This document shows, in pieces, positions 34,862 to 43,353 of a stretch of 64,000 nucleotides of DNA. The notes under the pieces were generated by a model. That model did no database searches. It was given only the letters and a program-made list of their open reading frames with translations, and had not been told where the DNA came from. Numbering within the stretch: the first letter of the stretch is position 1; each line of letters starts with the position of its first letter. This DNA comes from Chitinophagaceae bacterium (GTDB taxonomy: Bacteria; Bacteroidota; Bacteroidia; Chitinophagales; Chitinophagaceae): the NCBI GenBank assembly GCA_016719015.1, contig JADKAZ010000001.1, forward strand, positions 186,001 through 250,000, given 5' to 3'. The translations under genes and the position numbers were made by a program.

Positions 34862-35119
34862 ATGGATTTAAAAGAACAATTTGAACAGGCGGTAGCAGAT
34901 AGCAAAAATCTTTCTGAAAAACCAAGTAATGAAACTTTATTACAATTGTATTCGCTATATAAACAAGGTAGTATCGGGGATGTAAATACAGACGCACCTT
35001 CCAATCCTTTCGACTTTGTTGGCAAAGCAAAATACGAAGCATGGGCAGGATTGAAAGGAAAATCCACCACGGATGCTATGACAGAATATATCGGGCTGAT
35101 TAAAAAACTAAAAGGTTAA
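34862..35119 (+). CDS. acyl-CoA-binding protein (ACBP)
   Basis: 85 residues, the size of a single ACBP domain. DLKEQFEQAVADSKNL, LLQLYSLYKQGSIGDV and KAKYEAWAGLKGKSTTDAM contain the helix-2 YxxYKQ motif and the KxxxW motif that contact the CoA head group. It buffers long-chain acyl-CoA in the cytoplasm. The stop overlaps the stop of the convergent glycosyltransferase gene by four bases. Confidence 0.93.
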   Translation: MDLKEQFEQAVADSKNLSEKPSNETLLQLYSLYKQGSIGDVNTDAPSNPFDFVGKAKYEAWAGLKGKSTTDAMTEYIGLIKKLKG

Positions 35120-36288
35120 TCCAAACCTGTTAGAATGGAATTATAAATTGTATCCATTTTTTTCCCAATCACCGTATAGCTGAACCTGCCTCTTGCATGT
35201 TCAGCTATTTTTTTTCGGTTATACAGGGCATAGTTCATTCTTAAATTTTCCATGGCTCCTGATAATGCTGCATTATCTTCCGAGGTAATGAGTAGTCCAT
35301 TGCTTTCATCAATCAATTCAGGAATGCCGCCTACACTGGTGGCAATAACAGGTAGTCCGCAACACAAAGCCTCAATGATGGTGCAGGGGCTATTCTCAAA
35401 CCGGCTGAACATAAGCAGTGCATCCGCCTGCTGTAATTCAACCGCCACTTCGGAATAATTTATCTCTCCTTTCAAAAATATTTTTGTGTTCAGCAAACCT
35501 GTCGCATCTATTAATTGTTTTACTGTGGTTGAAACATGGCCTGCTATCACTAATTCTGTAGCCGGATATTGTTGTTGAAATTCAGCAAAGCACTCAATGA
35601 TGCCTTCCACATTTTTCTGGTAGGCCATATTTGACACATGAATGAATCGGAATGAAAAACCCGGCTTCGCTGTATCTGCAAAGTGGAAATATTGATCATT
35701 GGCCACATTTTCAATTACAGAAAAATTCTTCTTTGTCACCAATTTATTCATCAGTAAGCCCAGGTCGTTACTTACCGGAGTTAGCAAGTCGCTTTGTTTA
35801 ACTACCCGTGTAAGAATAGACTTAAACAATGCGTTTTGTTCTTCGTATTTTACCTGGCTTGCTGAATGATAGATAGTCCAGTGTTCGGTAACAATAAAGG
35901 GTATACCGTATTTCTTTTTTATCCTTATGGCCATCAATCCGGCCTTAAATGGAATATGAACATGTACCAAATCAGGTTTCCCATTTTCCAATATGTATTT
36001 CCGGATGGCTTGTTTGAAGATGGATGACCAACGATAATAATCAACAGCCTTTCCAAACCAGGAAGTAGACTTATTATAATAAATAATTTGCTCCGTTAAT
36101 CCTTCTGCCCGGTTAATGACATGTTCTATGCCTTTTGCTTCTCCCGTTACATCTCCTGCAACATGTATTACATAAATATCATTATACAAGGCAGCCGCAT
36201 ACGCATGACGTTGAATAAAATCCCCGTTGAAAGGTTCCATTTTATCAGGATACCAACTGCAGAGCCAAAGTATTTTCTTTCTTGCCAT
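35116..36288 (-). CDS. GT4-family glycosyltransferase
   Basis: 390 residues. GT-B fold: N-terminal ILWLCSWYPDKMEPFNGDFI and VHIPFKAGLMA, and a C-terminal donor domain with RFIHVSNMAYQKNVEGII, then SRFENSPCTIIEALCCGLPVIA, the E-x7-E motif of GT4 enzymes. Likely acts in exopolysaccharide or lipid glycosylation. It stands apart from the main polysaccharide cluster and converges with the acyl-CoA-binding gene. Confidence 0.87.
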   Translation of the reverse strand: MARKKILWLCSWYPDKMEPFNGDFIQRHAYAAALYNDIYVIHVAGDVTGEAKGIEHVINRAEGLTEQIIYYNKSTSWFGKAVDYYRWSSIFKQAIRKYILENGKPDLVHVHIPFKAGLMAIRIKKKYGIPFIVTEHWTIYHSASQVKYEEQNALFKSILTRVVKQSDLLTPVSNDLGLLMNKLVTKKNFSVIENVANDQYFHFADTAKPGFSFRFIHVSNMAYQKNVEGIIECFAEFQQQYPATELVIAGHVSTTVKQLIDATGLLNTKIFLKGEINYSEVAVELQQADALLMFSRFENSPCTIIEALCCGLPVIATSVGGIPELIDESNGLLITSEDNAALSGAMENLRMNYALYNRKKIAEHARGRFSYTVIGKKMDTIYNSILTGLD

Positions 36289-36344
36289 CAGCAGCTAAAA
36301 TAAACCAGTCGGCACTGCGGACAAAGTATAAATCAAATTAATTA

Positions 36345-36352
36345 TACATTTG
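36345..36352 (+). promoter_or_regulatory. -7 element of the K+ channel gene
   Basis: TACATTTG, directly before the ATG at 36356; the message would be almost leaderless if this start is used, or start at ATG 36365. Confidence 0.45.
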
Positions 36353-36355
36353 ATA

Positions 36356-37330
36356 ATGGCACTAATGAAAAAGCTTAAAAATCTCCGCACAAATAATAGT
36401 ACCGGTTTTGGCGACAATAGCAACAGCACCGGTGGCCGATTTATAACCAAAGATGGAAAAGCCAATGTAATAAAACGGGGAGTTGGCATCCTAAACCGTT
36501 ATAGCTGGTATCATACCATGCTGGAAATGAATAGGGGCAAATTTCTTTTTCTGCTTTTTGTCACTTATATCACTGTCAATCTTTTGTTTGCAGGTATTTA
36601 TTATCTTATTGGTATCAACCACCTGGCTGGTGTGAATACCGGCTCCCCGTGGAAGAATTTTACAGAAGTATTTTTCTTCAGTGCACAAACATTTACCACC
36701 GTTGGCTATGGCCGTATAAGCCCAACGGGTTTTATGGCCAGCGCCGTCTCCACATTTGAAGCTTTTCTTGGTTTATTAAGTTTTGCCATTGCCACCGGCT
36801 TATTTTACGGCCGTTTTTCCCGGCCCCAGGCATTTTTGAAATTCAGTAATAATATACTTATCGCACCCTACCTGGGGGGAACAGCGTTGATGTTCCGGCT
36901 GGCACCTTATAAAAATAACAACCTTTCAGAAGTGGAGGTGCAACTTACCATGGCCATTACCAGCGAAGAAAATGGGAAATTAAAGGATAAGTTTTTCTCC
37001 CTTGATATGGAAATATCAAAAATCAATGCACTGGCACTTAGCTGGACGATTGTTCATCCGATTATTGAAACAAGTCCCTTTTATGGATTAACCAAAGAAG
37101 ATATTGCAGCTGCTGATATAGAGATCATGGTATTTGTAAAAGCATTTGATGAAGTTTTTTCTAATAATGTCGTTGCCAGAACATCATACGTAAGCAATGA
37201 AATTGTTTGGGGAGCCAAATTTAATATGATGTATCATCCATCTGCAGATAAAAACAAGACGATACTTGATATGGACAAGATAAACGATTTTAATAGTGTC
37301 CCCCTACCAGAACCTGTTGCAGCAGTATAA
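36356..37330 (+). CDS. inward-rectifier-type potassium channel (KirBac family)
   Basis: 324 residues from ATG 36356. Two membrane helices (about 61-83 and 124-145) bracket a pore loop with the selectivity filter TTVGYG (in QTFTTVGYGRISPTG). The C-terminal 180 residues form the cytoplasmic Kir domain (RPQAFLKFSNNILIAPYLGG, LMFRLAPYKNNNLSEVEVQL, WTIVHPI). An amphipathic slide helix segment (GILNRYSWYHTMLEM) precedes TM1. K+ conductance follows from the intact filter; regulation is unknown. Confidence 0.92.
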   Translation: MALMKKLKNLRTNNSTGFGDNSNSTGGRFITKDGKANVIKRGVGILNRYSWYHTMLEMNRGKFLFLLFVTYITVNLLFAGIYYLIGINHLAGVNTGSPWKNFTEVFFFSAQTFTTVGYGRISPTGFMASAVSTFEAFLGLLSFAIATGLFYGRFSRPQAFLKFSNNILIAPYLGGTALMFRLAPYKNNNLSEVEVQLTMAITSEENGKLKDKFFSLDMEISKINALALSWTIVHPIIETSPFYGLTKEDIAAADIEIMVFVKAFDEVFSNNVVARTSYVSNEIVWGAKFNMMYHPSADKNKTILDMDKINDFNSVPLPEPVAAV

Positions 37331-37331
37331 A

Positions 37332-37706
37332 TTAATTCAACACCGGCACCAGTTTAATAAATTCTTTCCGGTTTAAATAATAAAAGAATAATAAATAAAT
37401 AAGTGGCATAAAGCTGAACACTTTAAAAACCAGGAAGCCTGTATAAAGCCCGGAGATGTATAAAAGCGATAGTATAATAGCCCCGGTCAGCAATTGCCTG
37501 TCGCTGATAGCACAGACTACGTTAAAACAATAAGTGTGCATTTCTTTATACACCAACTTGAGTGGCGGAGTAATATGATAGCCGTCTGTAATAACTATTC
37601 TGGGATTGTTTTCAAGCACCGGGATTACAACCGGCCTGGTATTGAGTAAAGGATATATCTCCCTGCCGTTTACAATAGCCCTTATTTTCAGGAAACTCAG
37701 CAGCAC
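37332..37706 (-). CDS. hypothetical membrane protein, 5' end uncertain
   Basis: At least 124 residues from a GTG at 37706. The soluble N-terminal half (FLKIRAIVNGREIYPL, RIVITDGYHITPPLKLVY) is followed by two membrane segments (about 71-88 and 93-110). Coding-like residues continue upstream in frame (PFHIVIARKNQ) to a TAA near 37750, with no ATG, GTG or TTG, so the real start may be a rare codon or has been lost. The gene ends one base after the convergent K+ channel stop. Family not named. Confidence 0.6.
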   Translation of the reverse strand: MLLSFLKIRAIVNGREIYPLLNTRPVVIPVLENNPRIVITDGYHITPPLKLVYKEMHTYCFNVVCAISDRQLLTGAIILSLLYISGLYTGFLVFKVFSFMPLIYLLFFYYLNRKEFIKLVPVLN

Positions 37707-37805
37707 CTGGTTCTTCCGGGCAATAACGATATGAAAAGGAGCGGATATTAATTAAAAAATTGAATGAATAATTAAAAGCTTTACCGGCACCTCACACCTG
37801 ACTTC

Positions 37806-38567
37806 CTACTTCAACGCCTTAATAATCTCAATAAATTCTGCCGCCACCAACGACGCTCCACCTACCAGCCCTCCATCCACATCAGGACAGCTGAACAATT
37901 CTTTTGCATTATTGGCCTTCACACTGCCACCGTAGAGAATAGGAATTTCGTTGGCCACCACATCACCATATTGTGCCGCTAACACAGAACGTAAATACTG
38001 GTGTATTTCTTGTGCCTGTTCGGTGGTAGCAGTTTTTCCTGTACCTATAGCCCAGATAGGTTCGTAAGCAATTATTATTGTTTTTATTTTATCTGCACCT
38101 AAATGAAAGAGAGACTCTTTTAATTGGGCTGATACAAAATCATTTTGTGTGCCGGCTTCCCGTATGTTCAGTGGCTCGCCGCAACAAAAAATGGGGGTGA
38201 TAAAATTTTCAAAACACAGGTTTACTTTATCCGCCAGCATAGCATTGGTTTCCTGGTTATATTCCCTTCTTTCACTATGCCCGACAACACAATACCTGAT
38301 GTTCATTGAATGAAGCATCTCTGCCGAAACCTCACCGGTATAGGCGCCAGATTTTTTATGATGGCAGTTTTGTGCCGCTACATTATAGTTCCACTCCTCC
38401 TCTACTTCACTTCTGGTCATCAGCAAATAGGGAAAGGGGACAGCAAAGATGGTTAGCTGGTGATCAGCCAGGGGAATTTCTGCTCCTAATATCTCATCCA
38501 GTAATTTTTCGCCCTGCTGAAACGTACAATTCATTTTCCAGTTAGCCGCTGCTATTTGTTTTCTCAT
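37806..38567 (-). CDS. tpiA: triose-phosphate isomerase
   Basis: 253 residues, standard length. N-terminal AAANWKMN (Asn/Lys of the active site), VVGHSERR with the catalytic His, the catalytic Glu in IIIAYEPIWAIGTGKTA, loop 6 right after, and YGGSVKANNA and GGLVGGASL at the phosphate-binding end. Interconverts dihydroxyacetone phosphate and glyceraldehyde 3-phosphate. Downstream of the GlmU-like gene on the same strand, 75 bases apart. Confidence 0.98.
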   Translation of the reverse strand: MRKQIAAANWKMNCTFQQGEKLLDEILGAEIPLADHQLTIFAVPFPYLLMTRSEVEEEWNYNVAAQNCHHKKSGAYTGEVSAEMLHSMNIRYCVVGHSERREYNQETNAMLADKVNLCFENFITPIFCCGEPLNIREAGTQNDFVSAQLKESLFHLGADKIKTIIIAYEPIWAIGTGKTATTEQAQEIHQYLRSVLAAQYGDVVANEIPILYGGSVKANNAKELFSCPDVDGGLVGGASLVAAEFIEIIKALK

Positions 38568-38642
38568 ACTTACTCGTTATAGTTAAATTATCGTTTTAAT
38601 ATAATCATTACGTTTCCCGACACACATTCACCATTCACCTCC

Positions 38643-39821
38643 CTAAAACTTTTCAAATATATACTTCAAAATACTTTTCTCATCATCAGTTACATGTTCT
38701 GCCTTCAGGTGTTTCCAGGCTTCAATATCCAGTAATGCTTTTTCAAATTCGTATCGCTTCACTCCTTCGCTGCCCCAGCTAAAGTTGGGAATGTATTTCG
38801 GCGTAAGCCCTGTGCCAAACACATTACAGCTAACACCAATCACCGTTCCGGTATTGATGGCGGTGTTCACTGCAGTCCTTGAATAGTCGCCCATCATCAC
38901 CCCGCATTTAATACCAGCATTCATCTCCCCCTTCGGAGTCCACACCTTTACATCGCTGGCATTATTCTTCAGGTTGCTGTTAGAAGTTCCGGCACCCATA
39001 TTGCACCATTCACCCAGCACCGAGTCGCCAAGATAACCATCATGAGCCTTATTACTGTAACCGAACAACACCGAATTTTTTATCTCTCCACCTACCACAC
39101 AGGCGGGACCCAGCGTAGTGGCGCCATACACTTTCGTTCCCATCTTCAGGCAGGCATTCTCTCCCATGGCAAAGGGCCCACGGATAATGCAGCCTTCCAT
39201 CACTTCCGCATCACGGCCTATATACACCGGCCCGGTTGATGCATTAATGATGCTGTGCTCTACCTTCGCCCCCTTTTCAATAAATACCTGCGATGGATTT
39301 TCCACCTTGTTAGTCTTCGATATCTTTTGCGACTTTCGCCTTGCTGTCAGCAGTGCAAAGTCTTCCCTTATGGCCCAGTCGTTCAGCTGAAAAATATCCC
39401 AGGGATATTGTATCGTACGTATGGCCACTTTCGTCATCACAGCATGGCCCACTTTTATCTTGTACCGGTCGGCAATCTCGTTTTTAGTAAAGCGGTACGC
39501 TATGCCTGTTCCACCTTCCGTGGCAAGGAACTCGCCATTCTTCAGCCGCTTAATCGATTTCACCAGTTTGGCCGTTGGCAACACATTCCCATGTATCATA
39601 AAGCAAACACCATCTCCCACAGCCTCATCAATGTTTACAGAACGTTGCAGGTCCTTATAATCATCTTCCTTTTTATCAAAAGAAGGCAGGCCCATCATCC
39701 GTTCCCATTTCTCCCGGATGGTAAGGATACCGATGCGGATGTCCTGTATTTGCCTTGTCAGGGTAAATGGGTGCAGGTTTTCAGGTTGGCAAAATTCTTC
39801 AGAGAAAATTAGCTTGTTCAT
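38643..39821 (-). CDS. GlmU-like putative sugar nucleotidyltransferase/acyltransferase
   Basis: 392 residues. The N-terminal 190 residues match the Bacteroidota GlmU-family start (LIFSEEFCQPENLHPFTLTRQIQDIRIG). The C-terminal half is a left-handed beta-helix with hexapeptide repeats (VYIGRDAEVMEG, AMGENACLKMGTKVYG, VVGGEIKNSVLFGYSNKAHD, GYLGDSVLGEWCNMGAGTSN), as in GlmU acetyltransferase domains. The pyrophosphorylase signature of classical GlmU is not obvious, so the N-terminal activity is uncertain. Likely in amino-sugar or cell-envelope precursor synthesis. Confidence 0.82.
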   Translation of the reverse strand: MNKLIFSEEFCQPENLHPFTLTRQIQDIRIGILTIREKWERMMGLPSFDKKEDDYKDLQRSVNIDEAVGDGVCFMIHGNVLPTAKLVKSIKRLKNGEFLATEGGTGIAYRFTKNEIADRYKIKVGHAVMTKVAIRTIQYPWDIFQLNDWAIREDFALLTARRKSQKISKTNKVENPSQVFIEKGAKVEHSIINASTGPVYIGRDAEVMEGCIIRGPFAMGENACLKMGTKVYGATTLGPACVVGGEIKNSVLFGYSNKAHDGYLGDSVLGEWCNMGAGTSNSNLKNNASDVKVWTPKGEMNAGIKCGVMMGDYSRTAVNTAINTGTVIGVSCNVFGTGLTPKYIPNFSWGSEGVKRYEFEKALLDIEAWKHLKAEHVTDDEKSILKYIFEKF

Positions 39822-40237
39822 ACTCGTATATATGAGTCAAATTTAGAGAATAAAGGCAGAAGAATATATGATATATATGTGCCTGGCGCATGTACTACTA
39901 TCATCGTCTGTTTCAACCCAAAGAGGTTAGGACTTTTCATTGTTCCGGCGACTAATGAAAAGACTCACTTTTGTATTTTCAGTAATTTACTCAGCATTTG
40001 CTAATACTACACTTACTCTACGAACACACTTTAGTTATGAGTATTGCATTTAACCTATCATGAAAATTTTGCAGCATATTCAGTGGCACTCCGGGTCCGC
40101 AAATAATAGATACTCCATTTCAATTCTGGCTCACAAACCCTTTCATATATATGCGGAGGTTTTTGATTACACTATTACAAATTGATTTGCAGATAGTGCT
40201 TATAATCCAGCCAGAAGCTCCTTGCCCCACTAAGACT
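39822..40237. other. 416-base region with no convincing gene
   Basis: Between the divergent GlmU-like gene and the small ORF at 40251. It is AT-rich, with ATATAT runs near 39870, one inverted repeat at 39933-39962 and many stops in all frames. I see no RNA gene or long ORF. Confidence 0.6.
39933..39962. repeat. intergenic inverted repeat
   Basis: CTTTTCATT pairs perfectly with AATGAAAAG around a 12-base loop containing CCGGCG. No T-run follows on either strand, so it is not a standard terminator. Confidence 0.45.
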
Positions 40238-40245
40238 TATATTTG
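40238..40245 (+). promoter_or_regulatory. -7 element before the small ORF at 40251
   Basis: TATATTTG, six bases before the GTG; very short leader. Confidence 0.45.
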
Positions 40246-40250
40246 CAGCA

Positions 40251-40592
40251 GTGCAAAAAAAAACATCTATATACTTTCTTTTAATAGGCGTTGCCATTGT
40301 ATTGGCAGGTTTTACCGTAAAACATAGAACACCTACCCCTGCTCCCGCCAAACCACAAGAACAGGTTATACAACTGCCTAAGCTTCCCAATGCTGAATTG
40401 GAGAGACAGCAGCCCCCTGTCTGTACGGTAGGCTTTGCTGCCGAAAAAAGACAGGTTCATTTTTTAGTATACCTGAGCATACAACTGCGCAGCCATCCGT
40501 TGAAGAGTACGGCCATGTTCAGTGATGCTATCATCGCATGTCCACACAAAGATTATCTCTTTCACATCTACCCCTCCCACCACTTCTGGTAA
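40251..40592 (+). CDS. hypothetical small exported or membrane-anchored protein
   Basis: 113 residues from GTG 40251. One hydrophobic segment (SIYFLLIGVAIVLAGF, about 6-21) followed by a Pro-rich linker (TPTPAPAKPQEQ). The C-terminal half has no recognisable features; another frame also reads openly there (PEHTTAQPSVEEYGH), so a frameshift is possible and the true C-terminus is uncertain. The N-terminal anchor and the promoter box support a real gene. Confidence 0.45.
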   Translation: MQKKTSIYFLLIGVAIVLAGFTVKHRTPTPAPAKPQEQVIQLPKLPNAELERQQPPVCTVGFAAEKRQVHFLVYLSIQLRSHPLKSTAMFSDAIIACPHKDYLFHIYPSHHFW

Positions 40593-40669
40593 TACCCGCC
40601 ACCATAGTATTGGTTAAAAGGTAAACGGCCCCTTACGGCCCTGATTTTTCATTTTAAAAAATAACCGTC

Positions 40670-40789
40670 ATGGATGGATCATTGCTGACGGTTCTTGTAC
40701 TGCTCGCAGTAGTGTTCGGCATTGTAGCCCTGCTCGTGTATGTCAATAACCGTGATATAAAAAGAGACAAAAAAAAGATGAATAAATAA
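40670..40789 (+). CDS. 39-residue small membrane protein
   Basis: Short ORF starting MDGSLLTVLVLLAVVFGIVA: one membrane helix (about 5-24) after a short acidic N-terminus, then a polar and strongly basic tail (NNRDIKRDKKKMNK). The positive-inside pattern fits a single-pass protein with a cytoplasmic C-terminus. A hairpin terminator begins nine bases after the stop. It lies 100 bases before the yitT-like gene on the same strand. No family recognised. Confidence 0.55.
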   Translation: MDGSLLTVLVLLAVVFGIVALLVYVNNRDIKRDKKKMNK

Positions 40790-40797
40790 ATAAACCG

Positions 40798-40830
40798 GGC
40801 AGTATCTGCAGATGGGGTACTGCCTCTTTT
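40798..40830 (+). terminator. intrinsic terminator after the 39-residue ORF
   Basis: GGCAGTA / TACTGCC stem with a 13-base loop, followed by TCTTTT. Confidence 0.6.
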
Positions 40831-40888
40831 ACTTCCTCCCATATTCACCGGTTCATCATCCTTTCACCTTTTAAAAATTCAAACGTAT

Positions 40889-41812
40889 ATGCACACAGAC
40901 AACAATAAACAAATATCAGGTTACAAGAAAGCCAGGAAATACCGGGAAAACCGTGTAGCATTGAAAGGACATATCAGGGATGTTATTTTGATATGCATCG
41001 GTATTACTTCAGCTTCCTTTGGCTTAAAAGGTTTTTTGCTCACCAACGAATTTATTGATGGCGGCGCCACCGGTCTTTCGCTGCTGATCTCTGCACTCAC
41101 TAAAGTGCCCCTCTACCTGCTTATAATTTCCATCAACATTCCCTTTATCATTATGGGGTACCATACACTCGGTAAACAGTTTGCTGTTAAAACCGCACTT
41201 GCCATCACCGGGCTGGCACTCTGCCTAGCTAATGTTCAGTTTCCCAATATTACAGACGATAATCTGCTGGTCGCTGTATTCGGTGGTTTCTTTCTGGGTG
41301 CCGGTATCGGTTTTTCCATTCGTGGTGGTGCCGTAATAGATGGTACCGAAGTGCTGGCCATCTATCTCAGCCGGAAATTAGGTGTTACCATCGGCGATAT
41401 CATTATTCTTATCAATGCCGCCATATTTTCTTCCGCTGCCTATTTCCTTTCCGTAGAGATTGCTCTCTATTCAATGATAACGTATCTCGCTGCATCAAAA
41501 ACACTCGACTTCATCATCGAGGGTATTGAGGAATATGTGGGAGTAACAATTGTTGCATCACACAGCGAAGAGATCAGGAATATGGTCGTCAATACTATGG
41601 GCCGGGGTGTTACTGTGTACACCGGCAAATCCGGTTATGGACGAAAAGGAGAGAAAAAAAATATTGATATTGTGTATACCGTCATCACCCGCCTGGAATT
41701 GAATAAACTAAATACAGAGATTACAAAAATAGAACCTGATGCATTTGTAGTAATGAGCAGTGTGAAAGATACCAAGGGAGGTATGATCAAGAAGCGGCGG
41801 TTGAAGCATTAA
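40889..41812 (+). CDS. YitT-family membrane protein with DUF2179 domain
   Basis: 307 residues. Five or six hydrophobic segments in 30-200, beginning with ICIGITSASFGLKGFLL and IDGGATGLSLLI and including GFSIRGGAVIDGTEVLA, then a cytoplasmic C-terminal DUF2179 domain (VGVTIVASHSEEIRNMVVN, TVYTGKSGYGRKGEKK, IVYTVITRLEL). This is the YitT/YpjC family, whose transport function is not settled. Single gene; the 39-residue ORF precedes it. Confidence 0.88.
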   Translation: MHTDNNKQISGYKKARKYRENRVALKGHIRDVILICIGITSASFGLKGFLLTNEFIDGGATGLSLLISALTKVPLYLLIISINIPFIIMGYHTLGKQFAVKTALAITGLALCLANVQFPNITDDNLLVAVFGGFFLGAGIGFSIRGGAVIDGTEVLAIYLSRKLGVTIGDIIILINAAIFSSAAYFLSVEIALYSMITYLAASKTLDFIIEGIEEYVGVTIVASHSEEIRNMVVNTMGRGVTVYTGKSGYGRKGEKKNIDIVYTVITRLELNKLNTEITKIEPDAFVVMSSVKDTKGGMIKKRRLKH

Positions 41813-41892
41813 CAATACCGGATACCGATGGATATAAAAGTACTCTATAATCATCCTGTTTCTTTTTATATTAGATGTAAAATAAAAAGTCT

Positions 41893-42669
41893 ATGAGACT
41901 ATTCTTTGCATCACTCTTATGTTGTTCTTCCTTCATCAGCAACGCACAACCACCTGTCTACCCACCCGAGGCCCAGCCCTTTATTATTAAAGGCTACGAT
42001 GTGCTGGATTATAAGGCCGGCGACCTGAACGGCGATGGAAAAGAGGATGCTATCCTCATCCTGAAAAATCCAGGTGAGGACAGTATTGTGGATGATAATG
42101 TGACCCGGCCCTTTCTTATTTTAATTCGCCAGGCAGATGGCAAACTGAAACAAGTGGTAAAGAATGAAAATGCTATCATGTGCCGGCAATGCGGCGGTGT
42201 GTTTGGTGATCCATATGAAGGTGTTGAATTGTTTAACAAAGGCTTCAGCCTCTCCTTCTATGGTGGCAGTAGCTGGCGTTGGGCTTACAATTATGAGTTT
42301 CGCTGGAATGCAATGAAGAAAAATTGGTTCTTGCATAAAGAAACACAAACCAGCTTTCAATCAGGAGACCCGGAAGTTACCATGAAAACGGCAGAGATTG
42401 CCGCGGCTGAATTGGGCGAAATACCCATTGATAAATTTAATACCGACCCCGGCTACGATGGCAGCAAGTGGAAAGTGATGCCGGTGAAAACTTTTTTTTA
42501 CGACAGCCCGAAACTGGGCAGCAAACCCAGGAAAGCATATTTGCTGAAAGGAAATATTGCGACCTGCATCCGCCTGCTGAAAAACTTCATTGAGGTGAGT
42601 TTTGAAAACACCAAAGGCGAGATAACATCTGGCTATATACTGCGAAAAGACCTGGCTCCCATAAAATAA
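41893..42669 (+). CDS. hypothetical secreted protein with FG-GAP-like and SH3-like regions
   Basis: 258 residues, signal peptide MRLFFASLLCCSSFISNAQ. A calcium-binding-type loop GDLNGDGKEDAILIL (about 44-58) is typical of FG-GAP/VCBS-like repeats. The centre has NYEFRWNAMKKNWFLHKETQ, and the C-terminus (VKTFFYDSPKLGSKPRKAYL ... GYILRKDL) resembles a bacterial SH3-like domain. Periplasmic or exported; function unknown. Confidence 0.7.
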   Translation: MRLFFASLLCCSSFISNAQPPVYPPEAQPFIIKGYDVLDYKAGDLNGDGKEDAILILKNPGEDSIVDDNVTRPFLILIRQADGKLKQVVKNENAIMCRQCGGVFGDPYEGVELFNKGFSLSFYGGSSWRWAYNYEFRWNAMKKNWFLHKETQTSFQSGDPEVTMKTAEIAAAELGEIPIDKFNTDPGYDGSKWKVMPVKTFFYDSPKLGSKPRKAYLLKGNIATCIRLLKNFIEVSFENTKGEITSGYILRKDLAPIK

Positions 42670-42672
42670 AAT

Positions 42673-42696
42673 GACCCCCTGAAGAATCAGGGGGTC
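42673..42696. terminator. bidirectional hairpin terminator
   Basis: Perfect 10-bp stem GACCCCCTGA / TCAGGGGGTC between the convergent secreted-protein gene and rpmE2, with T-rich sequence on the minus-strand side. Confidence 0.7.
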
Positions 42697-42727
42697 TTAA
42701 AGTATAGCCATGAAAAACAAAACTCTC

Positions 42728-42741
42728 TCCGCCTTGGCGGA
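42728..42741. repeat. short palindrome of dispersed type
   Basis: TCCGCCTTGGCGGA, perfect 6-bp arms with a 2-base centre, in the rpmE2 3' region. A similar TCCGCC...GGCGGA pair forms the terminator at 46781. Confidence 0.5.
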
Positions 42742-42764
42742 TCGAGTAGTGTCACAATTTAATA

Positions 42765-43019
42765 TTATTCTGCTTTCTTAGCGTATTTCTTCTTGAATTT
42801 GTCGATACGTCCTGCAGTATCCACCAGCATATTCTTGCCAGTAAAGAAAGGGTGAGACGTATTGGATATCTCCAGTTTTACCAGGGGATATTCGTTGCCA
42901 TCTTCCCACTTCAATGTTTCTTTTGAAGCGGCTGTAGAGCGGCTGAGGAAAGTGTGGCCATTACTCATGTCTTTGAAAATAACTAACCGATAGCTATCGG
43001 GATGGAGTCCTTTTTTCAT
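42765..43019 (-). CDS. rpmE2: 50S ribosomal protein L31 type B
   Basis: 84 residues from the ATG at 43019. A longer in-frame ORF upstream covers the promoter and leader, so it is rejected. MKKGLHPDSYRLVIFKDMSN, then SHPFFTGKN and DTAGRIDKFKKKY are diagnostic. The zinc Cys residues of type A L31 are missing, so this is the zinc-independent form. It is preceded by a near-consensus promoter and a 60-base leader. Confidence 0.97.
   Translation of the reverse strand: MKKGLHPDSYRLVIFKDMSNGHTFLSRSTAASKETLKWEDGNEYPLVKLEISNTSHPFFTGKNMLVDTAGRIDKFKKKYAKKAE
42987..43000. repeat. perfect 14-bp palindrome within rpmE2
   Basis: CCGATAGCTATCGG encodes the DSYR region of L31. The residues are normal for the family, so the palindrome may be coincidental or the selected form of a repeat. 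Confidence 0.35.
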
Positions 43020-43084
43020 AACTGTATGATTTTTAAAGGCTGCACGGATTTTGCCGTACAGATGAATAGATAATTTTTGGGCGG

Positions 43085-43116
43085 CAAAGATAGGCCGGAG
43101 AAGGCTTTTAGCCAAA
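43085..43116 (-). promoter_or_regulatory. rpmE2 promoter
   Basis: On the minus strand TTTG (-33) is followed after about 20 bases by TATCTTTG (-7), the full Bacteroidota sigma-ABfr pattern. The -7 box is 65 bases upstream of the L31 start. Confidence 0.75.
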
Positions 43117-43218
43117 TATTAAAGGAAATACCTTCACGGCACTGATAAGGGGTGGCGAGGCCTGTAAAAGATGAAAGCACCAAGTTAGCTCACTTTCTGG
43201 CTTGCGCCTTCTGTTTAC

Positions 43219-43317
43219 TTACCCGATGCTTTCTGGAGATACTTCCACCTTTTGACGGGCTTCCGTTTCCCCGGGAGTTACATCCATCTTTTGAGGGATT
43301 TCTGTTTCTCCAAGCAC
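43219..43317 (-). CDS. possible 32-residue ORF made of two 13-residue repeats
   Basis: From a GTG at 43317 the minus strand reads GETEIPQKMDVTP then GETEARQKVEVSP, flanked by VL and ESIG. The two units share 8 of 13 residues and 30 of 39 bases, with differences weighted to third positions and conservative changes, which suggests former or present coding selection. A stop in frame lies just upstream of the GTG; an overlapping ATG (43322) in another frame gives only 14 residues. It could be a small protein or the 3' remnant of a larger repeat gene. Confidence 0.3.
   Translation of the reverse strand: MLGETEIPQKMDVTPGETEARQKVEVSPESIG
43234..43311. repeat. two-copy 39-bp tandem repeat
   Basis: Units 43273-43311 and 43234-43272 are 30/39 identical on the minus strand, in the same reading phase. 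Confidence 0.6.
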
Positions 43318-43353
43318 TTCATTTTATTGCTAAAACGTCGTGCAGTTGTATAT

